From Candidatus Gastranaerophilales bacterium (GTDB taxonomy: Bacteria; Cyanobacteriota; Vampirovibrionia; Gastranaerophilales; Gastranaerophilaceae): 22,143 nt of DNA. The first letter of the stretch is position 1, and each line of letters opens with the position of its first letter. The notes below the pieces were generated by a model. It saw nothing but the letters and a program-made list of their open reading frames with translations, did not search any database and had not been told where the DNA came from. The stretch is from the NCBI GenBank assembly GCA_900552525.1, contig UNSK01000035.1, positions 1 to 22,143 on the forward strand. The letters run 5' to 3'. Below are positions 1 to 7,537 of this stretch, one piece after another. The translations under genes were made by a program, and so were the position numbers.

Positions 1-234
1 CTGATGCTCCGTATGAATATTTATACCGCTTTTTTCAAACTCTTCCTTGGTTCTGACAATAAGTTTATGCCAGTCCTCAAAATCTCCCGCTACGTAGTAA
101 GGAAGCCCGCAGGAAGAATAGGATACAAAGGTGTCCTTTGTATAAATATGTACATCCGCATCCGGAAGCAGTCTTTTTGATTTTGCAGCAGCTTTGGCGC
201 CTGCTGCGACCCCGCCTATAATTATTATTCTCAT
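1..234 (-). CDS. CoA-disulfide reductase / NADH oxidase-like flavoprotein, N-terminal part
   Basis: Only the first 78 codons are in the window; the gene runs off the left edge. The N-terminus has an FAD-binding Rossmann start (Gly-Gly-Val-Ala-Ala-Gly at residues 7-12). It is followed by SYSSCGLPYY at 38-47, where Cys42 matches the single redox-active cysteine of the CoA-disulfide reductase / NADH oxidase (Cdr/Nox) branch of the pyridine nucleotide-disulfide oxidoreductases. By family knowledge these use NAD(P)H to reduce CoA disulfide, persulfides or oxygen; the substrate here cannot be told from the fragment. It lies 47 bp downstream of rseP on the same strand and may share its transcript. 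No clear Shine-Dalgarno precedes the ATG at 234. Confidence 0.85.
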   Translation of the reverse strand, partial: MRIIIIGGVAAGAKAAAKSKRLLPDADVHIYTKDTFVSYSSCGLPYYVAGDFEDWHKLIVRTKEEFEKSGINIHTEHQ

Positions 235-281
235 AATGAGGTTATGGCGGGCTTAAACGGTAAATTCAATTAGACACTCAT

Positions 282-1643
282 CTATTTCCGTATTAATAAA
301 GTTATATCGTTAAATACAACAAATATCATAAGAATAATAAGCAACGAGAAAAATACTGTAGATATAACCTCAATAACTTTTTCATTTAAAGGTTTACCCA
401 TGATTTTTTCAATAATCAAAAACATTAAGTGTCCTCCATCCAGAGCCGGGATAGGAAGAATATTTAATATAGCAAGGTTCATAGATATAAGAGCTGCAAG
501 AAGTACACCGGAAGCTTTTCCGCTTTTCTCTATCATATCGCCGCCTATTTTGGTAATCGCAACAACACCATGCATATCTTTTAAAGGGATATTTCCTGTA
601 AACAGCTGCCCTAGAGAGTACATCATCATATAAGTATTGTTCCACAGATAAGAACAGCTCTCTTTTACAACAGCAGCAGGAGTATTTGTCTTAATCATTG
701 TCTGCTTTGCTCCAAGCCCGATACCAATAATACCTTTTTCATCAGGATAAATAGGATTGAGTTCTATAGTTTTTCCATCACGCAAAACCGTTAGATTAAT
801 AGGGTGCACACCGTTTGATAAAACTTTGGCCACATCATACATTGAGAATTTGCCATCTGAAGTATAAACTCTCTTACCGTCAATATTTTTTTCAAGTTCT
901 TTCAATCTCTCATCAAGAGTTATACCCTCATTTTTATAGTACTTAGCACCCTTTAGCGCATATTTGTCCATTGTTACAATATCTTTTTCCAAATCCTGAG
1001 GAAGTCTTATCGCAATACCCTCTGGTATAATTTCATCTTTAGATAAGCCCGGATTTAAATCTTTAAGTTTTGAATAGTTTGCATTGACTGTTTTTTCTGA
1101 AACAATACCGTTATTCTTAGCACTATTTTTAACAATAGTCACCAGTGAATAAACGTTATTTATATCACAACCGTTAGCTTTAAGTATTCTGTCACCTTCT
1201 CTTAATCCGGATTTCCGTATACTTGCTTCTTTTGGAGCACTTATTTCCCCTGCATAAATCTCATAATTTCCAGAAGGAAGTTTGTGAGAAACAATTGCCA
1301 CAAGCATAACCAGAGCAATCGCACAAATTACGTTTGCAATTACGCCGGCAGAAACAACAATCGCTCTCTGCCATGCCGGTTTATTTGCAAATCTTTCCGG
1401 AGAGTCTTTTGGAAGTTCACAATCTTTCTCATCATCAGGAAAAGAAACGTATCCGCCAAGCAAAAATGCATGAACCAGAACTTCTACATCACCAACCTTG
1501 GTTTTATATAAAGTCGGCCCTACAGGAAGGCCAAACCCAAATTTATCAACCTTTATACCAAATGCACGGGCTGCAAAAAAGTGCCCTGCTTCGTGTACAA
1601 GAATAAGTAAACTTAAAAGTAATATCATTATGATAATTGACAT
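282..1643 (-). CDS. rseP: RseP-type site-2 zinc metalloprotease
   Basis: Membrane-embedded zinc protease of the S2P/RseP (M50) family, which by family knowledge cuts transmembrane anti-sigma factors or signal-peptide remnants inside the membrane. The zinc site HEAGH is at residues 17-21 in the first transmembrane helix. The second signature, NILPIPALDGGH (394-405), supplies the third ligand Asp402. A PDZ region starts near residue 130 (GLREGDRIL at 146-154). It appears interrupted by about 90 residues of charged sequence before a PDZ-like ending at 266-310, making the protein 453 residues long, more like two-PDZ RseP than compact homologues. Start: ATG at 1643 preceded by a GGGAG-type ribosome site at about 1648-1653. 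It is divergent from coaD across an 82-bp gap. Confidence 0.93.
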   Translation of the reverse strand: MSIIIMILLLSLLILVHEAGHFFAARAFGIKVDKFGFGLPVGPTLYKTKVGDVEVLVHAFLLGGYVSFPDDEKDCELPKDSPERFANKPAWQRAIVVSAGVIANVICAIALVMLVAIVSHKLPSGNYEIYAGEISAPKEASIRKSGLREGDRILKANGCDINNVYSLVTIVKNSAKNNGIVSEKTVNANYSKLKDLNPGLSKDEIIPEGIAIRLPQDLEKDIVTMDKYALKGAKYYKNEGITLDERLKELEKNIDGKRVYTSDGKFSMYDVAKVLSNGVHPINLTVLRDGKTIELNPIYPDEKGIIGIGLGAKQTMIKTNTPAAVVKESCSYLWNNTYMMMYSLGQLFTGNIPLKDMHGVVAITKIGGDMIEKSGKASGVLLAALISMNLAILNILPIPALDGGHLMFLIIEKIMGKPLNEKVIEVISTVFFSLLIILMIFVVFNDITLLIRK

Positions 1644-1696
1644 AAACTCTCCCTTTTATTATCTTTTTTATAATTTTAACATAAATAGCTTTGTTG

Positions 1697-1705
1697 TGTT
1701 ATAAT
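1697..1705 (+). promoter_or_regulatory. Extended -10 promoter of coaD
   Basis: A perfect TATAAT at 1700-1705 is directly preceded by TGT (1697-1699), the extended -10 signature. No good -35 box is seen at 16-19 bp. Transcription would start near 1712, giving a leader of about 14 nt that contains only the AGGTG ribosome site (1716-1720) before the ATG at 1726. Confidence 0.6.
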
Positions 1706-1725
1706 TAGGCAAAATAGGTGACAAA

Positions 1726-2211
1726 ATGACTATTGCAATATATCCGGGCAGTTTTGACCCGATTACAAACGGACATATAGATATTCTAAAAAGCGGCGCT
1801 AAAATTTTCGATAAAGTTATAATCGCCGTATGTTATAACGTTAATAAAGAAGGCTTTCTTCCTATTGACGTCCGCACAAAATTAATTCAAGAAAGCGTAA
1901 ATGATATTCCAAATGTTGAAGTTGATGCTTTTCAAGGTTTAACCGTTGAATATGCAAAAAAGCGCGGAGCATCTGTTCTTTTGAGGGGCCTGAGAACCTC
2001 TTTTGACTTTGAGTATGAAATGCAGCTTTCTCAGACAAACCATGCTTTATACAATGATATTAAAACAGTCTTTTTAATAACTCAGCCTGAATTTAACTTT
2101 ATATCTTCATCCTGTGTAAGAGAAATTCTTATAAACAAGGGGGATATAAGCGGATTTGTGCCGGAAGCTGTATGCCGGTATTTGACTATGAACGCTCAGG
2201 CTTTAAGTTAG
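1726..2211 (+). CDS. coaD: Phosphopantetheine adenylyltransferase
   Basis: Transfers AMP from ATP to 4'-phosphopantetheine, the penultimate step of coenzyme A synthesis in the cytosol. The 161-residue length is normal for bacterial CoaD. The N-terminus has the nucleotidyltransferase motif YPGSFDPITNGH (residues 5-16), including the ATP-binding T/HxGH-type element. The family signature RGLRTSFDFEYE lies near residue 87, and the C-terminal ISSSxVRE element near residue 126. An AGGTG ribosome site sits 5 nt before the ATG. The last 26 bp overlap, tail to tail, the 3' end of the minus-strand permease gene, so no room is left for a separate terminator. Confidence 0.96.
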   Translation: MTIAIYPGSFDPITNGHIDILKSGAKIFDKVIIAVCYNVNKEGFLPIDVRTKLIQESVNDIPNVEVDAFQGLTVEYAKKRGASVLLRGLRTSFDFEYEMQLSQTNHALYNDIKTVFLITQPEFNFISSSCVREILINKGDISGFVPEAVCRYLTMNAQALS

Positions 2212-3076
2212 ACAAAATTACTGCAACTATCATAAATACACATCCCAAAATTTCTTTTGGCAGCATTGTTTCGCCTAAAATCACCGCACCGCCTAGTACT
2301 GCAAAAACAGATTCAAGACTAAAAATAATTGACGCAATTACAGGAAGAGTATTTTTCTGCCCGAAAATTTGTAATGTATAAGCCACGCCGCAGGTTAAAA
2401 TACCTGCATACAAAAGAGATGTTTTGCAATCAATAATAGATGCCGCTGTCGGATTTTCAAATAAGAGTGTTAAAACAGCTGACAAAATCCCAACAACCAC
2501 AAACTGCAAACAGCATGCTTTCACTGCATTAACTTTGTTAGAATAAAAATTAACAACCAGAATATGGACGCCGTAGAAGAATGCAGCTACCAGCACCAGT
2601 AAGTCATAAACATTAAAACCGCCACCTGGAGTATAACACAAGAAATATAAACCAATTACAGCAAGAATTACGCTGAAAACGATTCTCTTTTCAAGTTTGT
2701 GTCCTTGCAGAACCGCAATAATCGGTACGAAAATAATATACAGAGCAGAAATAAATCCGGCCTTACCCGCTGTAACATACTGCATGCAGTATTGTTGAAT
2801 ACTCATGGCCGTAAATAGCGCAAGTCCGCATCCTACTCCTGCTCTGGCAAGATTTATATGCTGATATCTCTTTCTTTTTTTTGTTCTAGTGTCCGGTTTT
2901 GACAGCTTAACCCAGAGAATTACCGGCAAAAGGCTCAATGCACCGAGAAAACTTCTTACCATATTGAAAGTAAACGGCCCGATATGCTCCATACCTTCAC
3001 GCTGAGCAACAAACGAAACACCCCAGATGAGTGCCGTCAAGAATAATGCAAAATTAGCAAGAAGTTTATTTTTCAT
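2186..3076 (-). CDS. DMT-superfamily permease (EamA type)
   Basis: Integral membrane protein of 296 residues with about ten hydrophobic segments arranged as two EamA repeats (roughly residues 8-140 and 155-290). This is the layout of drug/metabolite transporters such as RhaT, YdcZ or RarD relatives. The first segment begins FALFLTALIWGVSFV and the second repeat ends with the typical Gly-Glu motif (LGGAVILGETML). Family members export or import amino acids, nucleobases or sugars; the substrate cannot be predicted. The ATG at 3076 has no Shine-Dalgarno, but TATAAT ends exactly 6 nt upstream, so the mRNA is probably leaderless. The gene lies 17 bp after the small exported-protein gene and overlaps coaD by 26 bp at its 3' end. 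Confidence 0.9.
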   Translation of the reverse strand: MKNKLLANFALFLTALIWGVSFVAQREGMEHIGPFTFNMVRSFLGALSLLPVILWVKLSKPDTRTKKRKRYQHINLARAGVGCGLALFTAMSIQQYCMQYVTAGKAGFISALYIIFVPIIAVLQGHKLEKRIVFSVILAVIGLYFLCYTPGGGFNVYDLLVLVAAFFYGVHILVVNFYSNKVNAVKACCLQFVVVGILSAVLTLLFENPTAASIIDCKTSLLYAGILTCGVAYTLQIFGQKNTLPVIASIIFSLESVFAVLGGAVILGETMLPKEILGCVFMIVAVILSNLKPERS

Positions 3077-3082
3077 AACACC

Positions 3083-3088
3083 ATTATA
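3083..3088 (-). promoter_or_regulatory. -10 box for a predicted leaderless permease mRNA
   Basis: On the minus strand TATAAT is followed by exactly six bases and then the ATG of the permease gene. Transcription normally begins 6-7 nt after the hexamer, which puts +1 on or next to the A of the start codon. No Shine-Dalgarno is present. The box lies just after the stop codon of the upstream gene, so any -35 would be inside that gene. Confidence 0.5.
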
Positions 3089-3093
3089 TATAA

Positions 3094-3375
3094 CTAAATT
3101 CTATTATGCCAAACCCCGCCGCGTCTGTCGACAAAAGCGTCATAGCAAGACCAGAATCTGAATATACCAGTTAAACCCAGCACTGCATGTGTAACGTTTT
3201 TATCTACCGGGTTATCATTTATTAATTGACCCAGCCCCGGCCAAACAATTAAAGAAATTGCTGCAGCACCTACAGAACGTCCGGAAATAGCACCCGGAGT
3301 ACCGTGTGTTGGAGCAGCCATAACTGCTGATGACAACATAATTAATAAAACTAATATAGAACAAATCTTTTTCAT
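3094..3375 (-). CDS. Small exported protein with PGLGQ membrane motif, function unknown
   Basis: 93 residues. The N-terminus is a clear signal peptide (KK, then a run of Leu/Val/Met, ending AVMAAP near residue 20). A hydrophobic segment at about 37-50 contains the motif WPGLGQLIND, and a second short one at about 64-75 contains GIFRFWSCYDA. A PGLGQ-like motif at the edge of a hydrophobic segment is seen in TM2-domain-like and related small envelope proteins, but the similarity is too short to assign a family. A GGGAG ribosome site precedes the ATG. It sits 14 bp downstream of the parvulin gene, so the two probably share a transcript and an envelope location. Confidence 0.7.
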   Translation of the reverse strand: MKKICSILVLLIMLSSAVMAAPTHGTPGAISGRSVGAAAISLIVWPGLGQLINDNPVDKNVTHAVLGLTGIFRFWSCYDAFVDRRGGVWHNRI

Positions 3376-3389
3376 ACTTATAATTCTCC

Positions 3390-3734
3390 CTAATATTTCT
3401 TAGTTACCCATAGCAAATGATATCCAAATTGTGTTTTTACCGGTTCGGAAACTTCGCCCACATTACCATTGAAAGCGGCATCTTCAAAAGGTTTTACCAT
3501 CTGGCCTTTTCCAAAACATCCCAAATCTCCGCCATTTTTTCCAGATGGACATTTAGAATACAGCCCTGCCATTTCTTTGAAATCATCAAAACTTTTTATT
3601 TCGTTCTTAAGTTTTATAGCTTCAAGCTCGGTTGGTACAAGAATATGACTTGCACAAACCGTTGAAAAATCTTCCGCAAAAGAAGGAAGGCATAATAAAC
3701 CTAATAAAAATAATCCTCCAAATAATTTTTTCAT
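3390..3734 (-). CDS. Secreted parvulin-type peptidyl-prolyl isomerase
   Basis: A single PpiC/rotamase domain catalysing cis-trans isomerisation of X-Pro bonds, here exported. The chosen start (ATG at 3734) gives 114 residues. It has AAGGAG at 3741-3747 and a typical signal peptide ending SFA-ED near residue 20. An upstream in-frame start at 3824 would put 30 non-signal-like residues in front and run into mazG, so it is not preferred. Parvulin marks are CASHILV (27-33, His30), [17 protein letters not shown] (68-84) and GYHLLWV (104-110, His106). By family role it would fold or mature proteins outside the cytoplasmic membrane. It starts 20 bp downstream of mazG. Confidence 0.9.
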   Translation of the reverse strand: MKKLFGGLFLLGLLCLPSFAEDFSTVCASHILVPTELEAIKLKNEIKSFDDFKEMAGLYSKCPSGKNGGDLGCFGKGQMVKPFEDAAFNGNVGEVSEPVKTQFGYHLLWVTKKY

Positions 3735-3753
3735 AATAAAACTCCTTAAATAT

Positions 3754-4527
3754 TTATTCAGCATCAACCAATACTTTAGCCTGTTTCCACAAATCGTTAA
3801 ATTCGTCATATGTATACTCTTCAAAAGCTTTTGTTTTAATTTCTTCCATTTTTCTGAAACGTTTTGTGAATTTTTTATTAGCTCTCAACAATGCTTGTTC
3901 AGCATCAATTTTATACCATCTTGCAAGATTAACGGTCGCAAAGAAAATATCCCCCATCTCATCTTCCATTTTCTCTTTGTCACCGCTTTTAACAGCTTCT
4001 TCAAATTCTTTATACTCAGATTGAATACAATTTTTCAAACTATCAACACAATCCCATTCAAACCCGACTTTTACGACTTTCTTACTAATTTTTTGTGCTG
4101 ACATTAATGCAGACTGGGACTTGGAAATACCATCCAATACAGATTTTCTATAAGTTTTTTCCTCTTTTTTAAGTTTATCCCAATTATCCAAAATTTCCTG
4201 AGTTGAATGCACTTCGGTATTACCAAAGACATGCGGATGCCTGTGTATAAGTTTATCGCTCAATTCTTTTGCAACATCTTCTATATCAAATTCACCGTCG
4301 TCCTTTGCAATCTGGGCATGGAGTACAACCTGCAGTAAAACATCACCGAGTTCTTCACGCAGATTTGAAATATCGCCCTCGTCAATTGCATCCACTGCTT
4401 CATAAGCTTCTTCAAGCATGTTTGGACGCAAAGACTTATGAGTCTGCTCTCTATCCCACTCGCAGCCGTTTTCACTCCTTAGTACAGCTATTATATCAAC
4501 CAGTTTTTCTAAATTCGGATATTTCAT
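3754..4527 (-). CDS. mazG: Nucleoside triphosphate pyrophosphohydrolase MazG
   Basis: Hydrolyses NTPs and dNTPs to the monophosphate plus pyrophosphate, a house-cleaning and stress-related role. The 257 residues hold two tandem MazG domains, as in E. coli MazG. The N-terminal one starts with the family hallmark [15 protein letters not shown] (21-35), with metal-binding EE..E at 39-43 and EELGD at 58-62. The C-terminal one has EYKEFEEA and DEMGDIFF. The ATG at 4527 has no Shine-Dalgarno; instead an extended -10 (TGA-TATAAT, 4534-4542) ends six bases before it, so the message looks leaderless. That promoter lies in the 19-bp gap after the upstream membrane-protein gene, giving mazG its own start of transcription. 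Confidence 0.95.
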   Translation of the reverse strand: MKYPNLEKLVDIIAVLRSENGCEWDREQTHKSLRPNMLEEAYEAVDAIDEGDISNLREELGDVLLQVVLHAQIAKDDGEFDIEDVAKELSDKLIHRHPHVFGNTEVHSTQEILDNWDKLKKEEKTYRKSVLDGISKSQSALMSAQKISKKVVKVGFEWDCVDSLKNCIQSEYKEFEEAVKSGDKEKMEDEMGDIFFATVNLARWYKIDAEQALLRANKKFTKRFRKMEEIKTKAFEEYTYDEFNDLWKQAKVLVDAE

Positions 4528-4533
4528 AAACTG

Positions 4534-4542
4534 ATTATATCA
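4534..4542 (-). promoter_or_regulatory. Extended -10 promoter for a predicted leaderless mazG mRNA
   Basis: On the minus strand TGA directly precedes a perfect TATAAT, and the mazG ATG follows after exactly six bases. The region where a -35 box should lie shows no good match, which an extended -10 can tolerate. The predicted +1 coincides with the start codon. Confidence 0.55.
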
Positions 4543-4546
4543 TAGA

Positions 4547-5221
4547 CTAAGATTTATTAGCCAGCATTTTATACCCGACTGTGAGCGCCCCCATAACACC
4601 GGCTGTAATTCCGCCGTATTTCAGGGCTTTTTTCCACTGCATATTGCTTTTTGTATTTTTAATAATTTCAAATAATTTTGCATCCTTAAACTCAGAAGAC
4701 TTTATGAATTTCTTAGACTCGCTGTTCCATCCTAATTTAACTGCATTTTTGGTTTTCAAAAGTTCAAAATCCATAATTCCCTCCAGAGATTTTTTCAATG
4801 CTTCTTTGCTTGTTTTTATGTTGGTTGTATTTACGGCATCCAGCAGTGTTTCAGATGAAATACCTTTACACTGCTCATCTATTATATATTTATTTGCATT
4901 AATTAATTTTCTAAACTCTTCTGGAGTTTTGACTTTATCAATTTTTTTTAAGACTTCTTTCAATTGTTTAAAATATTTTTTTACGTCTGAGGAAGTATTT
5001 TTATTTAAATTTTTATCAAAAACTTCTCTTGCAAAACTATCAGACACGACTCCGTCCTTACCAACAGGATACCTGTTCCTGAAATATCCGGCAGTACCTC
5101 CGCCAAGAGCACCCAGAGTCATCATTCCGAAAACAGACGGACCGGAATTTTTGCGAACGGGTTGATATCCGCCGCCTTGCGAATACATATTACCTGCATT
5201 CATCGCATATGAATTAGCCAT
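4547..5221 (-). CDS. Hypothetical membrane protein with glycine-rich first helix
   Basis: I do not recognise this family. From the ATG at 5221 the protein is 224 residues. This start (MANSYAMN) is preferred over an in-frame GTG three codons upstream because AAGGTG (5228-5233) lies 6 nt before the ATG. After a short Gly/Gln/Tyr-rich leader there is one glycine-rich hydrophobic segment (FGMMTLGALGGGTAGYF, about residues 31-47). A long Lys/Glu-rich helical region of about 150 residues follows, then a second hydrophobic segment (YGGITAGVMGALTVGYKML) at the C-terminus. This suggests a hairpin-like protein anchored at both ends with a soluble middle. It is divergent from thrB over 157 bp. Confidence 0.75.
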   Translation of the reverse strand: MANSYAMNAGNMYSQGGGYQPVRKNSGPSVFGMMTLGALGGGTAGYFRNRYPVGKDGVVSDSFAREVFDKNLNKNTSSDVKKYFKQLKEVLKKIDKVKTPEEFRKLINANKYIIDEQCKGISSETLLDAVNTTNIKTSKEALKKSLEGIMDFELLKTKNAVKLGWNSESKKFIKSSEFKDAKLFEIIKNTKSNMQWKKALKYGGITAGVMGALTVGYKMLANKS

Positions 5222-5316
5222 ACTACACACCTTATAATTATTACACTATATATCTAAAGTAATTTTACGCAGAAAAATTGCTTTATTATTTAACAAAGCG
5301 TTACAATTTGTTCAAG

Positions 5317-5346
5317 TTTACATTTTTATTATCTTTATTGTATAAT
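5317..5346 (+). promoter_or_regulatory. Sigma-70-type promoter of thrB
   Basis: TTTACA (5317-5322, five of six matches to TTGACA) is followed after 18 bp by a perfect TATAAT (5341-5346). Transcription would start near 5353, leaving a leader of about 26 nt. The AGGAG at 5362-5366 is 12 nt from the thrB ATG, longer than usual. Confidence 0.7.
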
Positions 5347-5378
5347 CTCCTTATACTTTTTAGGAGAAATTTTTAAGT

Positions 5379-6320
5379 ATGAAAGTAAGTGTAAAAGTAC
5401 CTGCCACATCGGCAAATTTAGGCCCCGGATTTGATTGTCTGGGCTTGGCTCTTCCGATTTATAACACAATTACAATCGAAGAAACCGTGCTTCCGGGAAC
5501 AGGTATTGAAATAAATTTGATGTCAGAAGAAGAAGTTATTGATGAAATGATTTTCGATAACATTCCAAAAGATGAAAATAATATAGTATATAAAGCAGTG
5601 GAAATGCTTTATAATTCAATCGGTCAGGAACCATCAGAATTGAAGATTAATATACAGTCGCAAATTCCTATAACAAGAGGCCTTGGAAGTTCTGCGGCTG
5701 TAATCGTAGGAGGGCTTATTGCAGCTAACAAACTTTTAGGCTCGCCTGCTGATGAAACAGCACTTCTTTCAATAGCAACAGAGGTTGAGGGACATCCTGA
5801 TAATGTTGCTCCGGCTATTCTGGGAGGTTTCGTAATGGCTTCACAGGAAGATGACGGTTCAATTGTATACAGAAAACTTGATTGGCCTCAAGATTGGGAT
5901 ATTACAGTATGTATTCCTGATTTTGAACTTTCTACTAATATTGCACGCTCTGTTCTGCCGGAACAAATTCCTATGCAGGATGCAATATTTAATGCTAAAC
6001 ACCTTGCAATGCTTGTAGAGGCTGTTAATACAAAAGATACTAAATTAATGAAAATAGCACTCCAGGATAAACTCCATCAGCCTTATAGAGAAAAGCTCGT
6101 GCCTGGTATGCGTGAAATTATGGAAGCATTTAAGCATGAAGACGGCGTTCTAGGCTGTGTTTTATCAGGGGCCGGCCCGACAATGCTGATTATATCCCAC
6201 AAATATGATGTGGATAAGATTAAATCCACAGTACGAGAAATATGGGAAGGCCAAAGCATCAAAACTGATATAAGAACTTTAAAGATTGAACCTAAAGGTG
6301 CTGAAATCCTCGAGGCGTAG
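5379..6320 (+). CDS. thrB: Homoserine kinase
   Basis: GHMP-family kinase that phosphorylates L-homoserine with ATP in threonine synthesis. The 313-residue length is standard. The N-terminal substrate motif VPATSANLGPGFDCLG (7-22) and the ATP-binding loop PITRGLGSSAA (97-107) are intact. So is the GHMP C-terminal glycine-rich motif (GCVLSGAGPTMLI, near residues 258-270). No other threonine-pathway gene lies beside it here. It is convergent with the first XRE regulator, with 24 bp between them and no convincing terminator; an AT-only inverted repeat near 6341-6356 is too weak to call. Confidence 0.95.
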   Translation: MKVSVKVPATSANLGPGFDCLGLALPIYNTITIEETVLPGTGIEINLMSEEEVIDEMIFDNIPKDENNIVYKAVEMLYNSIGQEPSELKINIQSQIPITRGLGSSAAVIVGGLIAANKLLGSPADETALLSIATEVEGHPDNVAPAILGGFVMASQEDDGSIVYRKLDWPQDWDITVCIPDFELSTNIARSVLPEQIPMQDAIFNAKHLAMLVEAVNTKDTKLMKIALQDKLHQPYREKLVPGMREIMEAFKHEDGVLGCVLSGAGPTMLIISHKYDVDKIKSTVREIWEGQSIKTDIRTLKIEPKGAEILEA

Positions 6321-6344
6321 GGGGAAATTAGATAATATAGTTAA

Positions 6345-6620
6345 TTACTCTTCAATTAAACTAAAATTTTCTCCAAGTTGGTCTTCAACCATAGCAATCA
6401 ATTCAGAGCATCTCATTCCCAATGCGTTTGCAATTGCCCAGCTTGTAATTAGTTTACATTGAACCTCTCCCCGTTCTACTCGTAAAATTTTGCTTTTATC
6501 AAAGCCATAGCTTTCTGCAAACTTACTTGCAGACAAACCAGTGCGTTTATCTCTTAATTCTTTAATCACATTGGCAAGGCTTTCTGTTATTCGTTGCATT
6601 TCTTTTGTAATATATTGCAT
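6345..6620 (-). CDS. XRE-type HTH regulator (first of three)
   Basis: 91 residues made almost entirely of a Cro/C1-type helix-turn-helix. It starts with ELRDKRTGLSASKFAESYGF (about 20-39), the recognition helix region is DKSKILRVERGEV, and the final helices are SWAIANALGM. The domain is more divergent than its two neighbours: the usual Gln after Leu-(S/T) is replaced by Ala. No partner domain is visible, so a DNA-binding repressor role is inferred from the fold only. The ATG at 6620 lacks a strong ribosome site; an alternative ATG lies seven codons in. It is the distal gene of a minus-strand row of three regulators. Confidence 0.8.
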   Translation of the reverse strand: MQYITKEMQRITESLANVIKELRDKRTGLSASKFAESYGFDKSKILRVERGEVQCKLITSWAIANALGMRCSELIAMVEDQLGENFSLIEE

Positions 6621-6662
6621 TTCTTACACTTCTAATATTATTACCTATTTTTTAACGACTGC

Positions 6663-6995
6663 TCAATCATTATTATAAGTTAGTTCTTGTATTTTATAAT
6701 ATACTTTTGTGAAGAGTTCTTCATTTTGTTTAATTTTTTCTAATTTTACCAAGAGCTCATTGTATGCTTTTTCTATATCAATTTTTTCTTCGGTTTTAAA
6801 TAATACATCTGGTTTTATTTTTAATGCATAAATAATATTTTCTATAGTTTGCTGGCTTGGATAACTTTTTCCATTTTCAATTTTGCTTAACGCTGAAGGT
6901 TCTATGTTAATCATTTCTGCAAATTGTTCTTGCGACAGGTTACGAATTTTTCTAGCCTTGAAAACATTATTTCCTATAATTTCACGTATATCCAT
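6663..6995 (-). CDS. XRE-type HTH regulator (second of three)
   Basis: 110 residues. A canonical XRE helix-turn-helix occupies about 8-63 (ARKIRNLSQEQFAEMINI, then PSALSKIENGKSYPSQQTIENI). A lysine- and glutamate-rich helix at about 68-105 may serve dimerisation. The architecture is close to that of the next gene upstream (7077-7442), but the sequences differ clearly, so the two are not recent copies. The ATG at 6995 has no Shine-Dalgarno. The region upstream is very AT-rich, with TAAAAT six bases before the ATG, which might be a leaderless promoter but is weak evidence in such sequence. Confidence 0.85.
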   Translation of the reverse strand: MDIREIIGNNVFKARKIRNLSQEQFAEMINIEPSALSKIENGKSYPSQQTIENIIYALKIKPDVLFKTEEKIDIEKAYNELLVKLEKIKQNEELFTKVYYKIQELTYNND

Positions 6996-7041
6996 AATAT
7001 TATTTTAATTTTATTTTGAATGTAGTATAATGTCCTCGTAA

Positions 7042-7054
7042 GAATAAAATATTC
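7042..7054. repeat. Small palindrome upstream of the second XRE gene (possible operator)
   Basis: GAATA, three bases, TATTC forms a perfect 5-bp-arm palindrome in the 81-bp gap between two XRE regulator genes. XRE repressors often bind palindromes of this size near their own promoters. No second copy was found next to the other two regulator genes, so the assignment is tentative. Confidence 0.25.
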
Positions 7055-7076
7055 CCACAAAGAAAACTTGGAGATT

Positions 7077-7442
7077 TTACTTATGCAATACTTTTAGAAT
7101 ATTATAAGCATCATTTAATTTATCTTGTGGAAAGGTTTGTAATAATCGGGTTATATTTTTTATTGAATCAGCATGGTTGTCTAGTGTTATTGTTGGCCTT
7201 GCAGTAAAGAAAAGACTCGGATGTACATCCAGTGCATCACATAATTTTGCCAAAGTTTCGCTCTTGATAAAATTTTTACCGGCTTCTAAACGGTAGATGG
7301 TTCCGGCTTCTACACCAATACGTTCACCAAGTTTCTCTTGTGTTAAGCCTTTAGCTTCTCTAAGTTCTTTAAGCGAATTTCCTAAAATCTTTTGAATATC
7401 TTTACTATCCATAAAAACATGATAGGTTATTTGTTTACCCAT
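7077..7442 (-). CDS. XRE-type HTH regulator (third of three)
   Basis: A Cro/C1-type helix-turn-helix (ELREAKGLTQEKLGERIGV, then AGTIYRLEAGKNFIKSETLAKLCDAL) is followed by a short C-terminal helical tail, about 121 residues from the ATG at 7442. A GTG two codons upstream (7448) is also open. Another in-frame ATG at 7412 (MDSKDIQ) would match the start position of its neighbour better; none has a well-spaced Shine-Dalgarno, so the start is uncertain. It is divergent from the thermonuclease-like gene (96-bp gap) and may control it or the other two regulators; this is inference from position only. Confidence 0.85.
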   Translation of the reverse strand: MGKQITYHVFMDSKDIQKILGNSLKELREAKGLTQEKLGERIGVEAGTIYRLEAGKNFIKSETLAKLCDALDVHPSLFFTARPTITLDNHADSIKNITRLLQTFPQDKLNDAYNILKVLHK

Positions 7443-7537
7443 CTCCACATCATAAAATTCATAAACTAATCATATTGCAACTATTTAAAACATAGTATAC
7501 ACATTAATACTCATGACATAATTAAAAGGAGAAAAAG

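Noticed and set aside
3735..3824. Longer N-terminus for the parvulin gene
   Set aside because: The extra 30 residues would hide a good signal peptide and overlap mazG, and the ATG at 3734 has a proper AAGGAG.
4581..5165. Plus-strand open frame of 194 codons
   Set aside because: It lies fully inside the minus-strand membrane-protein gene, which has a ribosome site and sensible membrane segments; the plus-strand product has Ser/Phe-rich antisense composition.
6341..6356. Possible terminator between thrB and the first XRE gene
   Set aside because: The inverted repeat is only six A/T pairs (TTAATT and AATTAA) with no T-tract; too weak to support.
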